From an uncultured Saprospiraceae bacterium (lineage in GTDB: Bacteria > Bacteroidota > Bacteroidia > Chitinophagales > Saprospiraceae), in the NCBI GenBank assembly GCA_937928405.1, contig CALFWZ010000097.1, positions 1-64,000 of the forward strand: a DNA stretch of 64,000 bases. Direction: 5' to 3'. Position numbers and translations under genes: made by a program. Positions 53,791 to 61,004 of the stretch are shown in pieces (the stretch's first letter is position 1; each line of letters opens with the position of its first letter). A model generated the notes under the pieces. The model saw only the letters and a program-made list of their open reading frames with translations. It had not been told where the DNA came from and made no database searches.

Positions 53791-55680
53791 TTATTTATGT
53801 CCAGTCATTTCGAGATTTTGTGAAAGGGATTCGACTTTAGCACTGAGCAATTTTAAAATATCATCCGTCCTTGTGGCATTAGATTTCAATTGGGCATTTT
53901 CTTTTTTGAGAGCATCGAGGCTGGCTTCCAGTACTTCCACTTTTCGAGCGAGTTCTTGAGTGGCGGAGACGTTGAGGGTAAAGACGCGGTCGTAGTCGAC
54001 CACATGGAAATCATTTATCTTTTTACCAAAAATAAAGACCTCTTTTGTGTTTTCACTTTCCTCCCAGTTTTCGACTTTAAAAGACTTGGCATTGTCTATT
54101 GCTGAAACGGTATAGTATTTATCTCCATCTTCTAAAATAATTTTTAGCTCATCTCCAACGATTAGGTTATGTGCCATGGACATTTTAATAGTAGCTGTTC
54201 CCTCCTTCAAGTCGATGGCTTCTGGAAAAGAATAAATGTTTGGAATTTCTCCTTCTGTTAACCTAACCCCTTCTGGAAAAACGGATTTTACTTGTTGAGC
54301 AATTAGACCCTTTTTATAATCAGTCCCTTCTTTGACAACATCTTTATGTTTATAGTCTGTCACTTCAATCTTCATAAGTGTTTCAATATCCTTGGTGCCA
54401 TTGCTTAATCTCAAATTCTTTTTAATCCGTCGATCAGAATCAGCAAAATATTGGCTCGCTCTAATTCCTGTTCTAACAAAAAGTCCAATATTACCTGTAG
54501 TATTAGCTCCAAAAAGTCTTTGTCCAGATTCATCATAAATACGATATATAGCTGTGTTACCGCCAGGTCCAATGGTTTCATTTTTACTACCATTAATATA
54601 TACTTGATTATGAAACATCATTCTTGCGCTGGCAGCATGTTCATTATAAAAATGTAAATCCGTAGACCCAGCTAGGAATCCTAAATATGCTTTTCGCCCT
54701 GCAGATTCTCCTGAAGGATAAAGTCCCACGAAACTAGAATTTGTACCTAGCAATTTTAATGTTTCTCCATTCTTACTTATTTTGGTTTCTCCATTAATAA
54801 CCGCATATCCTTCAATAGTAGCAGTACCATTGGTAGTAGTCAGTTCAATATTACTTCCTCCAATGTGTGTTTCCCAAATTGAATTCGACAATTTCAAATC
54901 ATCCCCATTGGCAGCATCAAAGCCTAAAGTTGCACTACCGGATGTTTTCGTAAAAACTATGTTGGCATTATCCGTTCCTTCGACTTTGACTTGTTCATTG
55001 TCGCCTACAACGTGTAAAGTATGCTGAGGATCGCTTACCCCTACTCCTAATTGACCAGCAATATTTACCTTGCCATCTTTTTTGATGCGCATGACTTCGG
55101 TTACTTCACCCGCAAAATAATACCCATTGGTGGCGCCTTCTGTGGAGAATTCTAAACCATCTGCTTTGGAAGTGATGGTAGCGGTATTGGTCGCGCCTAC
55201 TTCTGCGTCCAAGCCAAGTACAGCGTCTTCTCTAGCTACGGTTAATTTACTTGGCGGAGAGGAAGAACCAACTCCGACATTTCCAGAATTGGGAAAAATA
55301 TTATCATCCCCAATCAAAGAAAGTGCGTAAGGAGAAGAAGTCAAGCGGGCTCTAGGAATCAGTTCGGTTCCTCCTTCCACTGCTACTCCTAAAAAATAGG
55401 TTCTATCAAAAGGGGCAGATAAATTTTTATGCGATCCTAGGATCACGGTGTAAATACCGCCTTCTATATCTACGTTATTGATGGTATCTCCCCAGATTTT
55501 TGTACCACCTTCCAAGGCATCATAAAGATTAAAGGCAAGGGTATATTGACCGTTTTCTACCGCCGTACCATTGGCGTTACGGACAACTCCTTGCACACTC
55601 AAAAAAGAGTTTTGTGCAAAACTTGTTTGTAGAGAAAAGACCAAGAAAAAAAGGCTGATCATTTTTAAAAATTGTTTCAT
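53791..55680 (-). CDS. Tail-fibre-type secreted protein with S74 intramolecular chaperone domain
   Basis: 629 residues with a signal peptide (MKQFLKMISLFFLVFSLQTSFAQ). The N-terminal ~110 residues (FLSVQGVVRNANGTAVENGQYTLAFNLYDA ... YTVILGSHKNLSAPFDRTYFLGVAVEGG) are a common opening of Bacteroidota tail-fibre-like surface proteins. The middle is a repetitive beta region. SDRRIKKNLRLSNGTKDIETLMKIEVTDYKHK (from ~420) is the start of a peptidase S74 chaperone, whose Ser-Asp/Lys-Lys motif mediates self-release in phage fibres. The end is a coiled coil (LARKVEVLEASLDALKKENAQLKS). These proteins form trimeric fibres. An eroded copy of its 3' end lies upstream at 55921-56052. It is likely to be transcribed with the giant gene below. 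Confidence 0.85.
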   Translation of the reverse strand: MKQFLKMISLFFLVFSLQTSFAQNSFLSVQGVVRNANGTAVENGQYTLAFNLYDALEGGTKIWGDTINNVDIEGGIYTVILGSHKNLSAPFDRTYFLGVAVEGGTELIPRARLTSSPYALSLIGDDNIFPNSGNVGVGSSSPPSKLTVAREDAVLGLDAEVGATNTATITSKADGLEFSTEGATNGYYFAGEVTEVMRIKKDGKVNIAGQLGVGVSDPQHTLHVVGDNEQVKVEGTDNANIVFTKTSGSATLGFDAANGDDLKLSNSIWETHIGGSNIELTTTNGTATIEGYAVINGETKISKNGETLKLLGTNSSFVGLYPSGESAGRKAYLGFLAGSTDLHFYNEHAASARMMFHNQVYINGSKNETIGPGGNTAIYRIYDESGQRLFGANTTGNIGLFVRTGIRASQYFADSDRRIKKNLRLSNGTKDIETLMKIEVTDYKHKDVVKEGTDYKKGLIAQQVKSVFPEGVRLTEGEIPNIYSFPEAIDLKEGTATIKMSMAHNLIVGDELKIILEDGDKYYTVSAIDNAKSFKVENWEESENTKEVFIFGKKINDFHVVDYDRVFTLNVSATQELARKVEVLEASLDALKKENAQLKSNATRTDDILKLLSAKVESLSQNLEMTGHK

Positions 55681-55696
55681 AATATGAGGTATTTAG

Positions 55697-55715
55697 GATT
55701 CCTACCTTAGGAATC
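55697..55715. promoter_or_regulatory. Palindrome in leader of the S74 gene
   Basis: GATTCCTA-CCT-TAGGAATC, perfect 8-base arms, 17-35 nt upstream of the ATG at 55680. Could be an operator or an mRNA leader hairpin over the ribosome entry site. Confidence 0.4.
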
Positions 55716-55920
55716 GGGTTGTTAGTAGACTTTATTCTTAATTAGTTTAGTATGGCTATTTTAGAATAAGGTCTATTGAATTAATCAATAAAATCAGGCT
55801 TAGTATTTTCGAAAGGTTGGTTGGTTAGCTTAAACTCAGAAGCAAAAAATAGGATTAGGGCATAGCTGTGTCATGGCTACTCTCGTACAAATTACGTTAG
55901 AGCCACCTACAATCAATGGC

Positions 55921-56052
55921 TTATTTCGGCCCCGTCATTTCGAGGTTTTACAATAAGGCATTCATTCTTGCGGTAAAATTTTTAAAATGCTATTCGTTTG
56001 GGTAATAGTATAGCTGAGATGTACATTTACTCTTTCAAGTGCTTCGATAGGT
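55921..56052 (-). pseudogene. Decayed duplicate of the S74 gene's 3' end
   Basis: On the minus strand it ends CTC GAA ATG ACG GGG CCG AAA TAA (LEMTGPK-stop), against LEMTGHK-stop for the intact gene ending at 53791. Upstream, ITQTNSILKIL aligns with ATRTDDILKLL of the intact gene, but a stop and a frameshift separate the two parts. Further up, base-level similarity with equal spacing (CATTTACTCTTTCAAGTGC against CATTTTCTTTTTTGAGAGC) extends to ~56052. I read it as an old tandem duplication, now eroded. Confidence 0.6.
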
Positions 56053-56197
56053 CTACATGAAAGATAAGACTGGAAGCTGTTTAAATAAGTTTTAATACTT
56101 ATGAATCAATTTTTGATTATAAATCAACAATCGATATACAGATGAAAGTGCTAATTCTGTTCCGAAAGGAAGACTTTTTTTTAGGAAGGTAAGAAAA

Positions 56198-56272
56198 GGC
56201 ACCAGATGTGAGGGTTATGACACAGAATGTGAACAAATGACACATAAAGTGGGTGATTTGACACAATATTTT
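56198..56272. promoter_or_regulatory. Four-fold CAC-N5-GTG operator-like array
   Basis: Units begin at 56200 (CACCAGATGTG), 56221 (CACAGAATGTG), 56241 (CACATAAAGTG) and 56262 (CACAATATTTT, degenerate right half). The last three are preceded by TGA. Intervals are 21, 20 and 21 bp, two helical turns, so all sites face one side of the helix. The array is between the S74 gene and the AraC-type hybrid regulator gene, so the regulator itself is a natural candidate binder (inference). Confidence 0.5.
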
Positions 56273-56538
56273 AGTATTTTTCTTGCAGGGATATTGTATT
56301 TTGTGGGCTTATATGTCACAAGATTATCTGACTAACATCCTATTAGTTGAAATATCTTTGATTTCTATTACCTGATAATAAACACAAATTTCTTTTTAAA
56401 TAAGACATTATTTTATTGTAAATGCTTTCAGGCCATTTGCAGGTAGACGGCTTTGCCAAAACATGAGGATAGTTTACATCTAATCCTTCTGCTTTTCCAC
56501 AACCCTATTTGAACACTTCTTCTCAGAATCAACAGTTA

Positions 56539-59367
56539 ATGAGTACAACAATCATCAAAAGGCTTAGCATCATTTTTTGCTATTTTATCTATGTTCCATT
56601 CCTAACAGCACAAACGGGGTCTGCGATCATTGATAGTCTGGAAAACCAGGTAGAACTTTCCAGGAAAAATGGTGAGGGATTAGCCGAGGCTTTACTCAGG
56701 CTAGGCAATCAAAATATCATGACTGATAAATTTTCAGCTGCGATTCCCATTCTAGAAGAGGCTTTCGAGGTGGGCCAATCCACTGGAGATACCGTGACCT
56801 GGGTGACGGCGCTGGGCAGCCGGGGATATGCACATAATATGCGGGGTGAAACCCAACGGGCCTTTCAGTATTTTTTAAAAGGAATGAATGCTGCCGACTC
56901 TTTAAATATGGAGGCAGTACAAGCCCGATTTCTCTTTTTTATTGGAGATTATTTTAGATTGCAAAAACAATTCGATCCTGCCAGAGAATATCTTAACCAA
57001 GCGGGAGCATTGTACGAAAAATTAGGTATGAAAGATAATTGGTGTAGAAACTATCTTTTTTCCTTATCTTCCCTTTATCATCAATTGCTGACCAAAGAGG
57101 GAGATCAAAAAGCGAGGGAAATCTATCAATTAATGTTATCCGATGAATGCAAAATGGCGATTAACGAAAGCGAGGAAGCCAGGATATATAACAACCTTGG
57201 AGATCTTTACACCATCGCGAAAGAGTACGATACTGCGGAAACCTATATCTTAAAAGCATTAAAACAATTTCGACAAGATAATACACCGAGCACCATCATT
57301 AATGCCCTCGCCAATCTGGCGATCCTGAATAAAGATCAAGGAAAATTTGAAAAGGCTAACCGCTACATTGAGGAAGCTTATGATATAGCAAAAAAAGGGG
57401 AAGATATTTTTGCGCTTTTTAATGCCGCACAATATTCCGGATTGATCAACTATGAATTGGGGAATCATAAAAAAGCCGCCGAAGATCTGGTCGTCACCCA
57501 TAATTTACGGGATTCGGTAGAAGTACTCAAACGAGTTGGTGTCATCGCAGAATTGGAATTACAATATAAAACCGCACAAAAGGATAAGGAATTAGCCAAT
57601 CAGGAGCTACTATTAAAAAATCAGGAACTGGCCCTAGAAGTTCAGCGAAATCGTTTTCAAAGTTTGTTCGGATGGGGCTCTTTTATTTTATCTTTATTGG
57701 GAGGATATTTTATCTGGAATCGAAATAAATTAAAGAACAAAGAGTTAGAAGCCAAAAATTTAAAGGAATTAGATCAATTAAAAACACGATATTTTACGAA
57801 TATTTCCCACGAGCTTCGAACGCCCCTGAGTTTGATCATCGACCCGCTGAAACGTTTAGATGCGATCAACAAAAATCCGGAAGAAGCACCATTCATCCAT
57901 ACCGCCAACATAAATGCACATCGCATGCTTCAGCTGGTCAATCAAATGCTGGAATTAAGTAAACTGGACGCGGGAAAGCAAACGCTAAAAGTAAGCTTTG
58001 GAAATATCAATTTAGCCTTAAAGGGTATGCTGGATTCTTTTAAATCAGAAGCAGCACAAAGAAAAATAACCCTCGATTTTGATACTAATAAAGCGGAGAT
58101 CAACCTTTATTACGACGAAGATAAGTTAGAAAAAATCATTTTTAATCTGCTTGGTAATGCTTTTAAATTTACACCGGACGGAGGTGTCATTTCCATAAAA
58201 TCTATCCAGCAGAATCACCAGGTTGAAATCACCGTGAAAGATTCTGGCCCGGGCATTCCAAATGATAAACTACCCTACATATTTGATCGGTTTTATCAGG
58301 TCGATGATTCTGAAACCCGTGCTTTTCAAGGTTCCGGAATTGGTCTGACCTTAGCCAAAGAGCTGGTAGAATTGCATAAGGGGCAAATAAACGTAAAAAG
58401 TACAGAAGGATTAGGAACGAGTATGGCCATTGAGCTTCCTCTGGGTCGTGCCCACCTCGATCCCGCCGAAATAGTTGGTGCATCAACAAAAACCGTTTCC
58501 GCCATTCCAGCACAAAAATCAATTCATAAAATCGGTGATGCGATTACGACTCCATCCCACATGGACTCCTCCGTCCAGGAAACTGACGAAGCAGCGGAAA
58601 AACCCATCATTCTAATCATGGAGGATCATCCCGACTTACGAAAATATATTGTTCAACAATTACAAGAAACCTATCAAATCCTAGAAGCTGAGAATGGCTT
58701 GGATGGACTGGAGATGGCGCTTAAACATATTCCTGATCTTATCATCAGTGATATTATGATGCCTGAAATGGATGGCTATGACGTCTGCCAAGCCTTAAAA
58801 AAAGATGAACGAAGTTCACACATTCCCATCATCTTATTAACCGCAAAATCTACGTCTGACGACAAACTTAAAGGGCTAGCATATCAAGCAGATGATTTCC
58901 TCACCAAACCCTTCGACAGTCAAGAACTCCAAGCACGAATTAAGAATTTGATTGAACAAAGAAAAACACTAAAAGCTAAATTCTCTTCCAACTTACTAAA
59001 AATCCCTAACAACGTCACGGTCAATTCTATCGATCAAAAATTTATGGAAGCCATAAAGAACGTCATTGAAGCCAACCTAAGTGATGAGAACTTTGGGGTA
59101 GAAGAATTAAGTAAAACGATTGGCATGAGCCGAAGCCAATTACACCGTAAACTCAAAGCCCTAACTGGACTATCGACCAGTATTTTTCTCCGCAGTTTCC
59201 GTCTGCAAAGAGCCTATCAGTTGCTAGAACAATCAGCTGGCAACGCCACCGAAATTGCATTTCAAGTAGGTTTTAGTAATTCCAATTATTTCTTTAAATG
59301 CTTTAAAGAAGAATTTTCTATTACGCCAGGGCAGGTGTTGAAGGGAGAAAAGGAGGGGGAGGATTAG
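56539..59367 (+). CDS. Hybrid two-component regulator (TPR sensor, histidine kinase, receiver, AraC HTH), second copy
   Basis: 942 residues from the ATG at 56539, which opens a signal peptide (MSTTIIKRLSIIFCYFIYVPFLTAQ); a TTG ten codons earlier is less likely. TPR-like repeats span ~30-330 (ARIYNNLGDLYTIAKEYDTAETYILKALK and others), then a short coiled coil and a membrane segment (WGSFILSLLGGYFIW). HisKA has His424 in NISHELRTP. HATPase motifs: NLLGNAFKFT, DSGPGIPNDKLP, GSGIGLTLA. The receiver has Asp738 in LIISDIMMPEMDGYD with Lys in FLTKPF. A C-terminal AraC HTH (GVEELSKTIGMSRSQLHRKLKALTG...AFQVGFSNSNYFFKCFKEEF) completes it. Probable control of the divergent S74/giant genes through the upstream array. 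Confidence 0.95.
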   Translation: MSTTIIKRLSIIFCYFIYVPFLTAQTGSAIIDSLENQVELSRKNGEGLAEALLRLGNQNIMTDKFSAAIPILEEAFEVGQSTGDTVTWVTALGSRGYAHNMRGETQRAFQYFLKGMNAADSLNMEAVQARFLFFIGDYFRLQKQFDPAREYLNQAGALYEKLGMKDNWCRNYLFSLSSLYHQLLTKEGDQKAREIYQLMLSDECKMAINESEEARIYNNLGDLYTIAKEYDTAETYILKALKQFRQDNTPSTIINALANLAILNKDQGKFEKANRYIEEAYDIAKKGEDIFALFNAAQYSGLINYELGNHKKAAEDLVVTHNLRDSVEVLKRVGVIAELELQYKTAQKDKELANQELLLKNQELALEVQRNRFQSLFGWGSFILSLLGGYFIWNRNKLKNKELEAKNLKELDQLKTRYFTNISHELRTPLSLIIDPLKRLDAINKNPEEAPFIHTANINAHRMLQLVNQMLELSKLDAGKQTLKVSFGNINLALKGMLDSFKSEAAQRKITLDFDTNKAEINLYYDEDKLEKIIFNLLGNAFKFTPDGGVISIKSIQQNHQVEITVKDSGPGIPNDKLPYIFDRFYQVDDSETRAFQGSGIGLTLAKELVELHKGQINVKSTEGLGTSMAIELPLGRAHLDPAEIVGASTKTVSAIPAQKSIHKIGDAITTPSHMDSSVQETDEAAEKPIILIMEDHPDLRKYIVQQLQETYQILEAENGLDGLEMALKHIPDLIISDIMMPEMDGYDVCQALKKDERSSHIPIILLTAKSTSDDKLKGLAYQADDFLTKPFDSQELQARIKNLIEQRKTLKAKFSSNLLKIPNNVTVNSIDQKFMEAIKNVIEANLSDENFGVEELSKTIGMSRSQLHRKLKALTGLSTSIFLRSFRLQRAYQLLEQSAGNATEIAFQVGFSNSNYFFKCFKEEFSITPGQVLKGEKEGED

Positions 59368-59514
59368 GGGATTTTTTATATTTCAGGAGACAGGTTGTTT
59401 GGAAGGAGTGAGTGTTGTTGTTTTTGGTAAAATCAAGGGGCTATACCAAATTCTAATTTTTTTTCTAAAAAAAAAAGTACTTTTAAAAATTCAGAAAGAT
59501 TTCTCAATCAAAAT

Positions 59515-60585
59515 TTACGTTCCTTTTCCTAGCATAATTTTTTTACCGGTATAATCCATAATCATCATTTTTGATATTTTATATAGGCGATTCACTTTTA
59601 AACTAGTTAAATGCTTAAATTCCTCTTCGGAGAGTAATCTCTTTTTATTTTTTATCGCTCTGATTATTTCGACACCTGCCTTGTAATCAAATCCACGTAA
59701 ATACTTTAAAGACATATCCGTTCTATTCTGTTCTTTCACTATTTCAATGTACGCCTCTCTGTTAAGCTTCTTCCCTATGATATCCCAAATTGTTAATTTT
59801 TCTTCTTCAGCAACTATACTTTCTTTTATTCCATTCATCATAAAATAATCATTACGATTGTAAGTAAGCAATCCCTGAGAGGTCTCTGAAAATCTAATTA
59901 GCTTTTCATGAGATTTTATTTTATATTCTATTTTTGAATTTCCTACTAAATCGTGAATCAACATACAATAGGAAATAACTCCTGAATCATTATCAAGGGA
60001 AATAAAAATTTTATTGTCGATAGCTGTCAACTTTCGATCAAAATGCCCTGTGATAATAAAGTCAGTATTCAGATCAAAGAGCCACGTACGTCTTTTTAAT
60101 TCTGCATGAGCTACAACAATATCAATTTTTTGTTGATTGTGTTGTAGTATCTCCTTTAATTCAGTTTTTAGCCGTGATTTATCGAAAGATATTCCCAGAA
60201 TTTTAATCCCTCTACATTCGACAAGTTTATTGGAAATGTCTTGTGAATTTTCTAGATCCTCAGCGAAACCAACTAATTCTTCGTAATAATCATCTTCGTC
60301 GTGATTTCCACTGATCATAAAAGTTTGAATTCCTCTTCGGTCCAAAAGTTTCAATAAAATTTTCATGGCATTTTGATAACCATGCCCACAAGAACCATCG
60401 CCAGTAATATCTCCAGCAAAAAAAACTACATCCGGATTTTCATCAATAATTAGTGAAAAATATCGATCGACTCCATAATATTTTTTCCTTTTCAAATCTT
60501 TCTCTCCGAAGCGTGCAACGACTGTATTCTTAATATTACCAAGAGGCCTAGACCAACAAAGATCACTAATTGTTAAAATTCTCAT
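59515..60585 (-). CDS. Calcineurin-like metallophosphoesterase with altered metal ligands
   Basis: 356 residues, no signal peptide. Phosphoesterase motifs in order: ISDLC (Asp8, with Cys10 where DxH has His), FFAGDITGDG, ISGNHDED, VVAHAEL and ITGHFD (Asp in place of the second His of GHxH). GD, GNHD and the single His are kept. The two substitutions at usual metal ligands suggest changed metal use or reduced activity. The C-terminal ~120 residues (ESIVAEEEKLTIWDIIGKKL...) form a helical extension of unknown type. Stands alone, minus strand, more AT-rich than its neighbours. Substrate unknown; nucleotides or DNA are possibilities. Confidence 0.75.
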   Translation of the reverse strand: MRILTISDLCWSRPLGNIKNTVVARFGEKDLKRKKYYGVDRYFSLIIDENPDVVFFAGDITGDGSCGHGYQNAMKILLKLLDRRGIQTFMISGNHDEDDYYEELVGFAEDLENSQDISNKLVECRGIKILGISFDKSRLKTELKEILQHNQQKIDIVVAHAELKRRTWLFDLNTDFIITGHFDRKLTAIDNKIFISLDNDSGVISYCMLIHDLVGNSKIEYKIKSHEKLIRFSETSQGLLTYNRNDYFMMNGIKESIVAEEEKLTIWDIIGKKLNREAYIEIVKEQNRTDMSLKYLRGFDYKAGVEIIRAIKNKKRLLSEEEFKHLTSLKVNRLYKISKMMIMDYTGKKIMLGKGT

Positions 60586-61004
60586 TTGACTATTTATTTT
60601 AATACTTAAAATAAATATACTAGCTTAGATTAAAAAATGTTTCATTAAAAAATGTAAATATTTTGTTTGAAAATATTAAAATTCTATCAGACCATTATTT
60701 AAATTTCTAAACCATAAAAAAACTATAATGCTGGTCTATACATCCTCACCGATATAACGATACAACTAGGAACGTCACCTTTAGTTTTAGACGTCCTCAT
60801 ACAGATACGAAACTAGAGCCTCTAAAAATCAGGGACCTCTTTTAAAATTACTATTAAAGCCCACTCTCAAATCCTCATGCAAATCATCCCACACAAAAAA
60901 AAAAAACAGCCACCCAGAAGTCCCCCTCCTAAGCAGCCATTTTATATCATTTCCATTATGCTAAAAGCCTATCTAAAAATTAAACAAGCTCAAAATCTCA
61001 AAGA
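60586..61004. other. Intergenic region, no gene seen
   Basis: AT-rich with a 12-A run near 60893-60906; no coding frame, no clear hairpin. Confidence 0.4.

Larger units (their letters stand above)
55681..56538. other. Regulatory intergenic region between divergent S74 and hybrid-regulator genes
   Basis: 858 bp without an intact gene. From left to right: a leader palindrome (55697-55715), a decayed S74 3'-end duplicate (55921-56052), and a CAC-N5-GTG array (56200-56272), then ~265 bp of AT-rich sequence before the regulator start. Confidence 0.6.

Noticed and set aside
56258-56290. TTGACA as a classical sigma-70 -35 box
   Set aside because: Bacteroidota primary promoters use TAnnTTTG rather than TTGACA/TATAAT, and the TTGACA here is part of the fourth CAC-N5-GTG unit.
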